DNA from: JAAYJG01 sp964450305
GTDB taxonomy: Bacteria; Bacillota; Clostridia; DSM-8532
Direction of reading: 5' to 3'
Length of the DNA: 64,000 nt
Assembly (NCBI GenBank): GCA_964450305.1
Contig: CAYVFB010000007.1
Span: 1 to 64,000 of the forward strand
A model generated the notes under the pieces. That model worked only from the letters and a program-made list of their open reading frames with translations, was not told the origin of the DNA and made no database searches. Below are positions 25,558 through 34,590 of the stretch, piece after piece. The position numbers were made by a program, and so were the translations under genes. Numbering within the stretch: the stretch's first letter is position 1; every line of letters begins with the position of its first letter.

Positions 25558-25707
25558 CTATTTGGCTTCAGCCGTTGCCGTCTCGATCAGCCTTTTGTCG
25601 ATCCATTTAACGCTGTTGCGCGCAGTATGGATGAGTACTTCTTGATTTTTTTCAACCAAGACAACTGCTTCCCTGCCAAGAAACTTTATCTTTTGCCCCA
25701 GCTTCAT
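25558..25707 (-). CDS. 49-residue protein, paralogue of the 28152-28313 product
   Basis: Too short for common gene-calling cut-offs. AGGAG lies 10 bases before the ATG. The product begins MKLGQKIKFLGREAVVL and continues with NQEVLIHTARNSVKWID. It aligns along its length with the 53-residue protein encoded at 28152-28313: shared pattern KxGxKIxxxG(R/K)EAxVL, then VLIHT, then a Val-x-Trp near the end. The beta-rich pattern suggests an SH3- or KOW-like small fold, but no family is recognised. Conservation of two paralogues within 3 kb, each with a start signal, argues for a real gene. Confidence 0.65.
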   Translation of the reverse strand: MKLGQKIKFLGREAVVLVEKNQEVLIHTARNSVKWIDKRLIETATAEAK

Positions 25708-25941
25708 ACACGTACATCTCCTAAAAAACTGAATAAATTGTATAATTTTCTCTATTTTTATCTAGACTATACCATAGGTTGCGTTATTTTAATATTACAA
25801 TCATATTTCTTTTTATCAATAAAGCAGGTCTGAATCGGATATCTTTTAACCACGGTGGTCTGCAGCTATTCCTGCCTATTATCTGGCGGAAACACAGCCT
25901 GCACAAATGATAATACGAATGTGTACAGAGCTTCCAACCTG

Positions 25942-27339
25942 TTACCCTTTATAACCTCGTTTTGCAATGGCCCTTGCTACGTGAACCCCACTTGCAGCTG
26001 CCTGGGATAAGCCGCGGGTAATACCGGCGCCGTCACCCACCGCGAAGAAATTGGTAAGGGGTGTCTCCAACTCATTGCTAAGCTCGAGCCTGGAGCTGTA
26101 AAACTTTACTTCCACACCATATAGCAGCGTATCGTGATTGGCTGTTCCAGGTGCAATATGATCCAGGACCCGAATCATTTCAATGATATTGTCCAAATGA
26201 CGTTTGGTCAGAACCAGGCTCAGATCCCCCGGGGTCGCTTTCAGTGTGGGTTTGGTAAAACTTTGGCTCAGCCTGTGCTCATTGGTCCTTTTCCCTTTGA
26301 TCAGATCTCCGAAGCGCTGCACCAGCACCCCTCCCCCAAGCATGTTGGAAAGCGAGGCGATGCGTTTACCATATTGATAAGGCTCGTTAAAAGGCTTGGT
26401 AAAACGGTTGCTCACCAAAAGTGCAAAGTTGGTATTTTCACTGCGAAGACTTTCATCGGTGTAGCTGTGGCCGTTCACGGTAATAATACCATCCACATTT
26501 TCACTGACAACATGGCCATAAGGGTTCATACAGAAGGTTCGCACGATATCGCCGTATTGCTTGGTGCGGTACAGGAATTTGGATTCATAGACCACATCGG
26601 TGATATGTTCAAAAACCTTTGCCGGCAGCTCGATGCGTACCCCGATATCCACCTGATTGTTGATCAGCTTCAGCCCAAGGCCGCGGCATTGCTCTGAAAA
26701 CCACTCCGCGCCGGATCGTCCCGGCGCAGCCACAAGGTACCTGCAGGAAAGGGCCTGCCCGCCCTTCAGCGTCACCGTATAACCTTCGGCGGCCGCGTCA
26801 ATGGACTCAACTGCCGTATTACACACCAGATCCACCTTTTGACTTAAATCATCAAACATTCTGGAGAGGATTTCCCTGTTATTTTCGGTGCCAAGGTGTT
26901 TTACTGAGGCCGAAAGAAGATGCAGGTCGTAACCAAGAGCTGCCCTTGCGATTTCATGAGCTTGCGCGGTTTCGGTTGAGAAACGCTTGTCGGTTGCACC
27001 ATATTTCATATTCAGCGCATCCACATATTCTATCAGATCCATGATCTGGTCATCATCCAGGTAATCGTTCAGCCATCCGCCAAAACGAGTTGTGAAATTG
27101 TATTTTCCGTCGGAGAAAGCCCCGGCTCCCCCGAAACCGTTCATAATGTCACAGTCTTTACATTGAATGCAGGAAGGAACCTTCTTGCTGACAATGGGGC
27201 AATTCCGGTGATAAATATCATTCCCCTGCTCCAGCATCAGAATATCTGCACCGGGGATCAGCTTGGACAGCTCAAAGCCCGCAAATATGCCCGACGTGCC
27301 GCAGCCAATCACAATCACATCATAGGTGGTCTTTTTCAT
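25942..27339 (-). CDS. NAD(P)/FAD-dependent oxidoreductase
   Basis: 465 residues. Start ATG 27339 with AGGAGG upstream; 17 additional in-frame residues upstream lack a start signal. Dinucleotide-binding motif VIGCGTSGIFAGFE at residues 10-23 and the C-terminal FAD motif FFAVGDGAGITRGLSQAAASG place it in the large-fold FAD oxidoreductase group resembling uncharacterised dehydrogenases of Firmicutes. A cysteine cluster CIQCKDCD near residue 60 could bind metal or an Fe-S cluster. The substrate is unknown. A TATAAT sits on the minus strand at 27501-27506 upstream, without a convincing -35. Confidence 0.85.
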   Translation of the reverse strand: MKKTTYDVIVIGCGTSGIFAGFELSKLIPGADILMLEQGNDIYHRNCPIVSKKVPSCIQCKDCDIMNGFGGAGAFSDGKYNFTTRFGGWLNDYLDDDQIMDLIEYVDALNMKYGATDKRFSTETAQAHEIARAALGYDLHLLSASVKHLGTENNREILSRMFDDLSQKVDLVCNTAVESIDAAAEGYTVTLKGGQALSCRYLVAAPGRSGAEWFSEQCRGLGLKLINNQVDIGVRIELPAKVFEHITDVVYESKFLYRTKQYGDIVRTFCMNPYGHVVSENVDGIITVNGHSYTDESLRSENTNFALLVSNRFTKPFNEPYQYGKRIASLSNMLGGGVLVQRFGDLIKGKRTNEHRLSQSFTKPTLKATPGDLSLVLTKRHLDNIIEMIRVLDHIAPGTANHDTLLYGVEVKFYSSRLELSNELETPLTNFFAVGDGAGITRGLSQAAASGVHVARAIAKRGYKG

Positions 27340-27554
27340 GGTTAAACTTCCTCCTGTTACCTGACATACAAAAGACCTGATTTCATTCAATCAGGCAAGC
27401 AACTCTACAGCTTTTCGCTTAAGCCCCATGAAGCCTGTGCAGGGGGTGGTGCTGAAAAAGCCCGATCCATATTTTTTACATGCGTTTACTGTAACGATTC
27501 ATTATAACATATCTGAACCAAGCTGCAAACAGCCCGGTGGAAAATTACATTAAC

Positions 27555-27740
27555 ATGCGGATAGTTTGTTACTATCTAAAGGGAAACAGGCACAGCCTTG
27601 TGAACGAAGTGAAGGATCTTCGCATTCATCTTGAAAAGATCTTTCGCTGTCTTCAGGATGACATCTTTTCACCCATGTTCAATGAACGCTTGCGCGAACT
27701 GTGCGCCAAAACGCGGGCGCTGAAAGCGCCTTCAGAGTGA
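27555..27740 (+). pseudogene. Doubtful short ORF running into the repeat
   Basis: The reading frame from ATG 27555 begins MRIVCYYLKGNRHSLVNEV and is helical and charged. Its last ~20 residues (ERLRELCAKTRALKAPSE) are encoded by the end of the multi-hairpin repeat that begins at 27678. No good ribosome-binding site is present. It is either a gene whose 3' end was replaced by the repeat or not a gene at all. Confidence 0.25.
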
Positions 27741-28059
27741 GTGTTCCTCGGCTGAAGCCTGCGGTACACTCCCGATTTGCGCGTTTTGTGTGCAACTAGT
27801 TCATAACTGGCTCTGACAGTTATGAACGGTCCGCGAGCCAGGTTGCATGGGCGAGCAGCAAGCTTCAGCTTGCGACCAGCCATTTTATCAAATGCCTGGT
27901 TGCTTGGGCGAGCAGCAAGCTTTAGCTTGCGACCAGCCTCCTTCAGTGGGGGATTGAAACCCGCCACTGAAGGTAAAATCGGTTTATCCCCCGACGCGCG
28001 TTTTTTGCCTGAAGGGCAAAAATACGCTCTGAGGCAGGGGCCTTAGGAGCATTTGATAA
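27678..28059 (-). repeat. 382-bp multi-hairpin repeat, copy A
   Basis: Inverted relative to copy B at 61562-61885 and nearly identical along B's length. It carries the same stems: GGCGCT/AGCGCC near 27715, GTTCATAACTG/CAGTTATGAAC (27802-27830), GCAAGC(T)/(A)GCTTGC, CCTTCAGTGG/CCACTGAAGG (27939-27973) and TTTTTGCC/GGGCAAAAA. It is longer than B because the GGGCGAGCAGCAAGC..GCGACCAGCC module occurs twice, the second preceded by TTATCAAATGC, which is the element's own terminal sequence. No transposase is present. Confidence 0.85.
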
Positions 28060-28137
28060 AAGACAACCCTCTGGACAGTTACGATGGTTTAAGATGGTTA
28101 GACCTGGATAACTGAATGAGAAGCCGTTCCATTACAA

Positions 28138-28165
28138 ACAAAAAAAGCAGCTTATACAGCTGCTT
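28138..28165 (-). terminator. Terminator of the 53-residue protein gene
   Basis: Minus strand AAAGCAGCT/AGCTGCTTT followed by a T7 tract. The stem overlaps the stop codon at 28152-28154. Confidence 0.75.
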
Positions 28166-28313
28166 TCGGAATGAGGTCGATCTGTTCAAAGTAAACCCAT
28201 AATACATTTTTTAACGATGTGTGGATGAGAACCTGATCGCCGCAGCAACACAATACGGTTGCTTCTTTGCCATGTACCTGAATTTTCTCCCCTGTTTTCA
28301 ACTCACTTGGCAT
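28152..28313 (-). CDS. 53-residue protein, paralogue of the 25558-25707 product
   Basis: Not reported by usual length cut-offs. It begins MPSELKTGEKIQVHGKEA, contains VLCCCGDQVLIHT and ends with an acidic-hydrophobic tail. GGAG lies 9 bases before the ATG, and a strong terminator overlaps the stop, so this is a complete monocistronic unit. It shares the KTGxKI, G(K/R)EAxVL, VLIHT and LxxVxW pattern with the 49-residue protein. The Cys-Cys-Cys is unique to this copy. Upstream on the same strand is a GGAGCAT/ATGCTCC palindrome (28344-28359), the only element seen in the 28314-28615 gap. Confidence 0.65.
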   Translation of the reverse strand: MPSELKTGEKIQVHGKEATVLCCCGDQVLIHTSLKNVLWVYFEQIDLIPKAAV

Positions 28314-28615
28314 ACTACCCACTCCAATCCATTGGTTCTTTAAGGAGCATCCATGCTCCCTGTAATGTATATATCGGAACGCTTGTTTATGAACTTAACA
28401 CCTTTCACCAGGTCTGCGCAGAAAATCCGAATCATTGAGAACATTTTGGAGGTATGTGGCGTAAACTAATGATATCGATGATAGAACAGGATAATAAAAG
28501 ACTCATTTAAGATATTTGTGTTAGTGAAAGAAAACAATTGAATTACAGATGAAAATAGTATACACTTAGAACAGTATAGCGATAAGCTACTAATTTTAGT
28601 CAGGAGGTTAATCGT

Positions 28616-29080
28616 ATGGATATGGATGGTTTGGGTATTTTTGCAGCTGCTGCGGCAGGTGTAATAGCGATTCTTGTGATCATTGGGGTTGCATTTTACG
28701 TCTTTTTTGCATTTTCACTGTTCAAGCTGGCTCAAAAAAGAGGGCTGGATATGCCATGGCTGGCATGGATACCTGTTGCTCAGTTTTATCTCATTGGGAA
28801 AATGGTAAAAACATTAAAAATTAGCACTTTCGAAATACCCAGCCTTGAAATCGTTTTGCCGGTAGCGTTGCTCGCAAACGTTATCCTTGGGAAAATCCCG
28901 GTCATTGGTTTTATTATTAACCTCGCAGTTATTGCTCTGACGTTATTAACATTTTATAACCTTTACAAGCAATATGTTCCGGAGCAGGCCGTCCTGTATA
29001 CGGTTCTTAGTATACTGGGAATTCCGGTGCCGATTTTCTTCCTGAAGTTCAGCAAGATGGATCCCGTTATGATGCCTTAA
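28616..29080 (+). CDS. Small integral membrane protein
   Basis: 154 residues, start with AGGAGG 9 bases upstream. Hydrophobic segments at about residues 8-40, 80-96 and 98-116, with a further one near 125-143, indicate three or four spans. FKLAQKRGLDMPWLAWIPVAQFYLIGKM is a recurrent pattern in uncharacterised Firmicutes membrane proteins (residues 36-63). Function unknown. It has its own terminator. Confidence 0.75.
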   Translation: MDMDGLGIFAAAAAGVIAILVIIGVAFYVFFAFSLFKLAQKRGLDMPWLAWIPVAQFYLIGKMVKTLKISTFEIPSLEIVLPVALLANVILGKIPVIGFIINLAVIALTLLTFYNLYKQYVPEQAVLYTVLSILGIPVPIFFLKFSKMDPVMMP

Positions 29081-29107
29081 GTACATACTTGTTTCTGTGA
29101 AATATAT

Positions 29108-29135
29108 ACGGCGGGGAGCTAATCCCCGCCGTTTT
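29108..29135 (+). terminator. Rho-independent terminator
   Basis: Perfect 10-base stem ACGGCGGGGA/TCCCCGCCGT with loop GCTAA followed by TTTT. Confidence 0.85.
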
Positions 29136-29247
29136 ATGTTTTCGTCGATGTGGGTAAACGAAAGATAAAGAACCAAATCATTGATTCATTTATGAGCAGC
29201 GCTTACTCCACTGAAAATTACTTCGCACTTTACGCAATCTGGTTTTC

Positions 29248-29979
29248 TCATCCCTGAACCTTTTTTATCTTGCCGATCAGCCAGTTCTCAATCTTTTCAC
29301 CATATTTCACCGAACAAAAGATAAAGGCTGCGGATGCGATTCCGATCAAGGTCCATCCCCACCAGGGGATGGAGATGGCACCGGAGCCAACAAGGCTGGA
29401 AAAGGCGAGTCCGGGCGGGCGGGCAATGATGACAATCAGGATAAATGCCTTATATGAAATTCCGGTCAGCCCGGCAATGAAGCAAAGGGCATCATCGGGG
29501 AAGAACGGCACCAGAAAGAGCAGGAACAAATACAAGGAGTATTTCTTGGAACCACTGTCCAGGTATTTGTCAATGATCTGCGGTTTGACGAACCGCTCTA
29601 CCAGAGGTCTGCCATAAAGCCGCACCAGCATAAAGGCGATGGAAGAGCCTGTAGCCAGGGCGGCAATCGTGATCAGAAAGCTTTTCCAAAAACCGAACAG
29701 GGCCCCGCCGACCAAGGCTGTAACATTGCCTGGAATAGGCGCGGCGATGACCTGAAACGTTTGCAGCAGGAAAAAGATAACCGGCGCAGTTGCGCCAAAG
29801 CTTTCGACAAATTCCCGCATTTGTTCGGCAGATGAAAATATCTGTTTCAGTTCGCTGAAGCTTTCAACACGCTGTACTACGAGGTATATGGGGATGCCTA
29901 TCAACAGCAGCGTGATCACAATAAATATGATGTTCAGCAGGACTCCCTTCTTTTGCTCTGTTTTTTCTTTTTTTTGCAT
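29248..29979 (-). CDS. TVP38/TMEM64 (DedA-like) membrane protein
   Basis: 243 residues. A basic N-terminus, then spans near residues 14-34, 66-86, 90-115, 145-165, 170-195 and 205-225. The SNARE-associated domain signature appears as ALVGGALFGFWKSFL followed by GSSIAFMLVRLYGRP. These proteins act in lipid scrambling or membrane homeostasis; which lipid is not predictable. AAGG precedes the ATG. Convergent with the preceding membrane protein gene. Confidence 0.85.
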   Translation of the reverse strand: MQKKEKTEQKKGVLLNIIFIVITLLLIGIPIYLVVQRVESFSELKQIFSSAEQMREFVESFGATAPVIFFLLQTFQVIAAPIPGNVTALVGGALFGFWKSFLITIAALATGSSIAFMLVRLYGRPLVERFVKPQIIDKYLDSGSKKYSLYLFLLFLVPFFPDDALCFIAGLTGISYKAFILIVIIARPPGLAFSSLVGSGAISIPWWGWTLIGIASAAFIFCSVKYGEKIENWLIGKIKKVQG

Positions 29980-30394
29980 GTTGGTGTTCTGATCCTTTCA
30001 CTTGTATTTAAATTTCTGCCCAGCCCCGGTAACCGTGTCACCTTGAATCAAGGGAAGAATCTTAGCAGGAAACCATGTTAAAGATTCTTGGCATTGCCGC
30101 ACCGTTCAATGAGGACCATTGAAGGTGCCCCCGCAGCACCAGTGTCCTATCCCTACCGGTTTCATTTCAAAGAGGTTTGCTTCTCTAATAAAAAAGTGGT
30201 AAGCAGATCTGTTTTGTGCTACAATCTAGAGAAGGCATCTGCAAGCAGTATAAATGAACCTGCTTCCGTTAAAAATACGGATTATCCATTTTCTTGTCTG
30301 AGTATAACATAATGACAGGTTGTTGAATAGCAGTGTTTTTAGTGAAGACACCCTGCAGCTTTGAAAATGAGATTTTCCCAGAGAAGACACATGG
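29980..30394. other. 415-base gap between divergent genes
   Basis: Contains an AAGAATCTT...AAGATTCTT inverted repeat (about 30056-30090). No gene, promoter or RNA element that I can support was found. Confidence 0.5.
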
Positions 30395-31666
30395 ATGGTG
30401 AATATGAAAAAGGTCCTGATGATTGCGCACCAGTTTCCGCCTATCGGAGGATCAGGTGTACAGCGCACGGTGAAATTTATTAAATATCTGCCTGAGTTCG
30501 GTTGGAAAGGTCATGTCTTTACCCGCCAGGCTAAAAAAGTTCAACTGACAGACAGTACATTGGGCAATGATATCCCCCAAGACACGCCAGTTTTCCGAAG
30601 TGCGGCGTGGGATCTGTCCGAATGGCCATTTCCATTGAATCTTGCCGGGAAATATATACGGCGAAAAATACTGATTCCCGACGGAGAACGCCTTTGGCAG
30701 ATGTTTGCGCGCAAACAAGCCATCCATACAGCCAAAACCGGTGATTATGACATGCTTTACTCGTCTTCGCAGCCATTTAGCACGCACCTTCTGGTAATGG
30801 AAGTGAAAAAAGCACTGCCTTCCCTTCCGTGGGTGATAGATCTGCGGGATGAATGGACCAACAACACATTCGTAAAGGCATATGGTTATCCTCCCGCCAG
30901 AATCCGGCGAGAGAAAGAGATGGAAAGGCAGGCCTTTCAAATGGCCGACGCCATCGTGATCAACACCCCATTCATGCGCGATAATTCAGTGCGGGATTAT
31001 CCCTGGGTGAAGGATAAAATTCATGTCATACCCAATGGGTTTGACCTTGAGGATTTTGCCGGCCTGGAGCCAGCGAGGATAAATGACCGGTTTACAATCA
31101 CCTATACAGGGCTGATTTACGGGAGCACCAGCCCCAAAACGGTTTTTCAGGCAGTGTCGGGGCTTATTCGCGAAGGCCGCATTCAGCCCGGTGACATTTG
31201 CCTGCGTTTTATAGGCAATTACAAGCCCGATCTGCTCGAGGGGATGGCCATGGAGCATCAGCTCGGACAGGTGGTGGAGGTTCTGCCCTACATGCCACAT
31301 CTTGAAAGCATACAGAATCTGTTGTGGTCTGATGCGGTGCTGCTCCTTCTTGGGGAGGATACCGAAGCGATTTACACCGGAAAACTGATGGAATATATCA
31401 ATACCGGCAAGCCGATTCTTGCTTCAATCCCTTCAAAGGGCGCTGCAGCCAGCCTAATCCACGAAACAAAAACTGGCTTCGTAGCCCATTGCGATGATGT
31501 AACCGCAACAGCAGAACATATTCTGTCGATGGTTGAAAACTGGCGGCAGGGGAAGCAGCTGTTTCAACCTGATCAAAGCAAAATTGCTCAATATGAAAGG
31601 AAAGAATTAACGAAAAAGCTGGCTGCGGTTTTTAATGGGATTTGTCAAAACAACGCTGGGAAATAA
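30395..31666 (+). CDS. Family 4-type glycosyltransferase
   Basis: 423 residues. N-terminal GT-B domain with PPIGGSGVQRTVKFIKYL (residues 18-35), middle IDLRDEWTNNTFV, and C-terminal domain with IPNGFDLEDF, TYTGLIYG and the sugar-nucleotide region IYTGKLMEYINTGKPILAS, where Glu binds the donor ribose. Likely transfers a sugar to a cell-surface polymer. The start is ATG 30395; ATG 30404 is possible. It heads a same-strand run with a DUF4330 protein, an unknown protein and an O-antigen-ligase-like protein, a plausible exopolysaccharide unit. Confidence 0.85.
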   Translation: MVNMKKVLMIAHQFPPIGGSGVQRTVKFIKYLPEFGWKGHVFTRQAKKVQLTDSTLGNDIPQDTPVFRSAAWDLSEWPFPLNLAGKYIRRKILIPDGERLWQMFARKQAIHTAKTGDYDMLYSSSQPFSTHLLVMEVKKALPSLPWVIDLRDEWTNNTFVKAYGYPPARIRREKEMERQAFQMADAIVINTPFMRDNSVRDYPWVKDKIHVIPNGFDLEDFAGLEPARINDRFTITYTGLIYGSTSPKTVFQAVSGLIREGRIQPGDICLRFIGNYKPDLLEGMAMEHQLGQVVEVLPYMPHLESIQNLLWSDAVLLLLGEDTEAIYTGKLMEYINTGKPILASIPSKGAAASLIHETKTGFVAHCDDVTATAEHILSMVENWRQGKQLFQPDQSKIAQYERKELTKKLAAVFNGICQNNAGK

Positions 31667-31823
31667 AGCTGTGCAAATTATCAAATATTTGTTTTTATTT
31701 GGTTCACTGTAACATTTTAAGCGTATCAATGGTCTTACATGAGAAAGGAACCCACCGGTTATTAAAGATACAGGAGACCGGCGTGTCATATGGAAAGTAT
31801 TAAAAGGAAAGGATGCTTCAACC

Positions 31824-32318
31824 ATGAAAATTATCAATGAAAAGGGAAAGCTATTCGGAATCATCAACATCATTGACCTGGCCCTGCTGCTCGTTATTGC
31901 GGCACTTGCGGTCGGGGCGCTGCTCTACATGAAAAGGGAGGGCAGCCCTGTGGCCGAGTTACCAACAAAGGACTATTATGTAACCATTCTTTGCAGGGAA
32001 AACCGGCAGGAGGTTGTAGACGCCATCAAGATAGGTGACAAGCTGTATTTCGGCAATGCGTTTACAAACCTGGAAATTACAGATATCAAAACCGAACCCA
32101 CAAAAATAAACGTTCCGATGCCTGATGGAACCATCGTGTCAGCACCGCATCCGGAGATGAAGGATATCTTTGTAACCATAAAAATCATCGACGATCCAAT
32201 CGATCCCAATGACCCGATGATCTATTATGGACAAACCCATGCGACCGTTGGTAAAAACGTCACATTAAAAACAACCACGGTTGAGATTCCGGCAGTGATC
32301 ATCAAGGTTGAAGAATAG
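31824..32318 (+). CDS. DUF4330 family protein
   Basis: 164 residues. One N-terminal membrane helix (about residues 13-36) after MKIINEKGKLFGIINIID, the family hallmark, then an extracytoplasmic beta-rich domain containing YYVTILCRENRQEVVDAIK. DUF4330 proteins are usually found next to polysaccharide or O-antigen-ligase-like genes in Firmicutes, and that is the case here. Molecular function is unknown. AAAGGA precedes the ATG. The next gene starts 12 bases after its stop. Confidence 0.8.
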   Translation: MKIINEKGKLFGIINIIDLALLLVIAALAVGALLYMKREGSPVAELPTKDYYVTILCRENRQEVVDAIKIGDKLYFGNAFTNLEITDIKTEPTKINVPMPDGTIVSAPHPEMKDIFVTIKIIDDPIDPNDPMIYYGQTHATVGKNVTLKTTTVEIPAVIIKVEE

Positions 32319-32330
32319 GAGTGGTTTCTG

Positions 32331-32846
32331 GTGAAGTATTTAAAGGAAAGCCTTGTATATCGTATGATTTACAGGCTGTTCGTCTTCTATCAGGACAGCG
32401 GCTTGAAAAAGCTTTTGGCCTTTCTTGCTGAAGCCTGCAGAAATAGCCTTCCGGGCAAATGGGTGAAAAATACCATGGCACGTGAGAGCGCCTTTCATAA
32501 CTCCCGGGTTTTCAGCTTTCTGCGCAGGATATTAAAGGTATTGGATCGATGGCTTGTGAAGCTTTCAAAGGCGATTGAAGCCTGGTCTGAAACAAGCATT
32601 ATCGTCAAGGTCTTCCGTATGGCGGCAAAGGCTTCGAAGGAAAAACTGTTTGCGCTGGCTTTTCCGGTTTTCGGGATAGGCTATCTCGCCGGTAGAATTT
32701 TTCAGGGAAAGCTGATGATAAGGGATGTGTTCCTGCTAGGCTTGTTGTTTATCTTTTCAGGTGTTGCCCTGATAGACAGGGAAAAACGAAAAGCCATGTG
32801 GAAAAACAGCCTGGCATACAGGCTGTATACTATAATATTGGAATAA
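32331..32846 (+). CDS. Unknown protein between DUF4330 and O-antigen-ligase-like genes
   Basis: 171 residues, GTG start at 32331 after GGAG. The N-terminal 100 residues are basic and amphipathic-helical (KKLLAFLAEACRNSL, RRILKVLDRWLVKLSKAIE). The C-terminal part has two membrane spans (about residues 104-122 and 128-146) with a basic end. No family recognised. Tight spacing on both sides (12 and 9 bases) makes it part of the same operon, so a role in surface polymer assembly is inferred. Confidence 0.7.
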   Translation: MKYLKESLVYRMIYRLFVFYQDSGLKKLLAFLAEACRNSLPGKWVKNTMARESAFHNSRVFSFLRRILKVLDRWLVKLSKAIEAWSETSIIVKVFRMAAKASKEKLFALAFPVFGIGYLAGRIFQGKLMIRDVFLLGLLFIFSGVALIDREKRKAMWKNSLAYRLYTIILE

Positions 32847-32855
32847 GGTGCAGTG

Positions 32856-34313
32856 ATGAATAAAGTGAAATGGATACTCCTTTTTACAGCAATACTGCTT
32901 TTGGGTGTACTGGCATCCGGGCTGAGCGTTATACCGCTTTTGGCTGTGATTACGCTGGCTGTTGCCGCTGCCGTTCTGTTCATGGATTATGAAAAGGCAA
33001 CCCTCATTGTAGCGCTGTATACCGCTTTTGAATTTTTATTGCGGCAGGTTCTGGGGAAGCCAATTTCTCAACTGCTTTCCCTATTTGGGAAAAATGCATA
33101 TTTTGATTTCATAACGGCGAAATCTTCTTCCCCGGCGATCTCATCCTATTGGGATGAACTTGCTATGCTCGCGTGCTTTGGGATATGGTTTTATAAATGG
33201 CTGCGGCACCGTCAGGAAAAACCGCTGCGCAAAACTCCGCTGGATATTTCATTAATCCTTTTTATTGGCGTAGGGTTGGTGCTTCTGTTTGCAGCAGCTC
33301 CGAATTTGACCATCGGAATTGAAGGGCTTCGGGTTGTCATCCAATACATGCTGTGGTTCTTTGTGGTGACCCAGCTGCTCAGAAGCCCCGAGGGTGCAAA
33401 AAGGCTTTTGAACATCCTCGTGCTTTCGGGCTTTCTGGTTGCGTTATACGGGGTTTATCAGTTTGCCATTGCAGTGAACGTACCCGCCCATTGGACCGAT
33501 TTGAAAGAGGGTTATGTGCGCACCCGCGTGTTTTCCATCTTTACAACCCCGAATATGCTTGCCGGTTATCTGACGCTGCTGATTCCCACCGCCGTGGGTT
33601 TGTTCATGGGGGATAAAAGCAAGCCCAGGAAGGTTTATTATGCTGGCGCCGCTGCAATTATGAGCCTGTGCCTTTTGTTTACCATGGCTCGTCAGGGTTG
33701 GATTGTATTTGGTATTTCCTTGATTGTATATGTATGGTTTAAGAACAAAAAGCTTCTTCTCCCGGCTTTACTGGGGGTTGTGGCATTATTCGTCTTTTGT
33801 ATGTTCTTTCTTCCATCGGTTTCCAGCCGCATTCTGTATTTGCTTTCTCCCGATTATATTGCATCCAGCATGAAGGGCGGCAGGATATTGCGCTGGACAG
33901 AAGCCCTGGAAATGTTCGGGCAGAATTTCTGGACCGGAATGGGGCTCGGCCAATATGGTGGTTCGGTGGCATTAAGCCATAAGCTGAACAACAGCCCGTC
34001 CCTGGACAATTATTATTTAAAAACAGCAGTGGAAATGGGGATATTCGGTATATCGGCCTTACTGATGCTCATTTACAGCTTAATTGCCTGGTGCTCCCGG
34101 GCTGTGGCTAAAATACAGGATCATGCACAGAAAGATTGGGCCATTGGCATTCTGGCCGGGCTTGTTGGTGTGATTATATTCAATGTCACCGAAAACATGC
34201 TTGAGATTCCCTTGATATCATCCTATTTCTGGATGTCAGCAGGTATTGTGATGTTCCTGGCATACGGGCAGCCTGTCACCCGGGATTTACAGCAGGGACA
34301 GGTTCCTCTGTAA
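32856..34313 (+). CDS. O-antigen ligase/polymerase-like membrane protein
   Basis: 485 residues, about 12 membrane spans with a large loop (about residues 305-390). The loop carries RILRWTEALEMFGQNFWTGMGLGQYGGS, matching the Wzy_C domain region where ligases and polymerases hold their catalytic Arg and His; the R-x-x-x-W and GxGxGxY pattern is visible. It joins or polymerises undecaprenyl-linked glycans outside the membrane. The last codons and the TAA (34311-34313) are encoded by the GGGACAGGT repeat, giving the tail QQGQVPL. Confidence 0.85.
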   Translation: MNKVKWILLFTAILLLGVLASGLSVIPLLAVITLAVAAAVLFMDYEKATLIVALYTAFEFLLRQVLGKPISQLLSLFGKNAYFDFITAKSSSPAISSYWDELAMLACFGIWFYKWLRHRQEKPLRKTPLDISLILFIGVGLVLLFAAAPNLTIGIEGLRVVIQYMLWFFVVTQLLRSPEGAKRLLNILVLSGFLVALYGVYQFAIAVNVPAHWTDLKEGYVRTRVFSIFTTPNMLAGYLTLLIPTAVGLFMGDKSKPRKVYYAGAAAIMSLCLLFTMARQGWIVFGISLIVYVWFKNKKLLLPALLGVVALFVFCMFFLPSVSSRILYLLSPDYIASSMKGGRILRWTEALEMFGQNFWTGMGLGQYGGSVALSHKLNNSPSLDNYYLKTAVEMGIFGISALLMLIYSLIAWCSRAVAKIQDHAQKDWAIGILAGLVGVIIFNVTENMLEIPLISSYFWMSAGIVMFLAYGQPVTRDLQQGQVPL

Positions 34314-34327
34314 ATCTTATGTCTACC
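34295..34327 (-). repeat. GGGACAGGT-family repeat at the O-antigen-ligase-like gene end
   Basis: Read on the minus strand it is GTAGACATAAGATTTACAG plus AGGAACCTGTCCC, almost identical to the plus-strand copy at 34727-34758. It covers the last codons and stop of the gene. Confidence 0.75.
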
Positions 34328-34470
34328 GAATTAAAACTGGCAGAGATCCAGATCTACCATAGGAGAACCATGTCATAAATTATCGCGGCAAGAGACCGGG
34401 ATTATTGCCGCAAGTAAACACAGTGATGCCCTATAAGGCATGACTGTCATATTCAATTATTTGCTTTGTC

Positions 34471-34500
34471 AAGGGGGAAGTTCACAACAGCTTCTCCCTT
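34471..34500 (+). terminator. Hairpin in the 34314-34769 gap
   Basis: Stem AAGGGGGAAG/CTTCTCCCTT (one G-T pair), 9-base loop, followed by an A/T-rich stretch without a clear T-run. Possible terminator for the polysaccharide genes. Confidence 0.5.
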
Positions 34501-34590
34501 ATATAGTTATTTAAATCTGTCAAAGAAGAGCCCCGCCTGTGACTAAAGCTTACGAAAGCTTTATATAGAAACCTGTGAGGTTGTGCGAAA

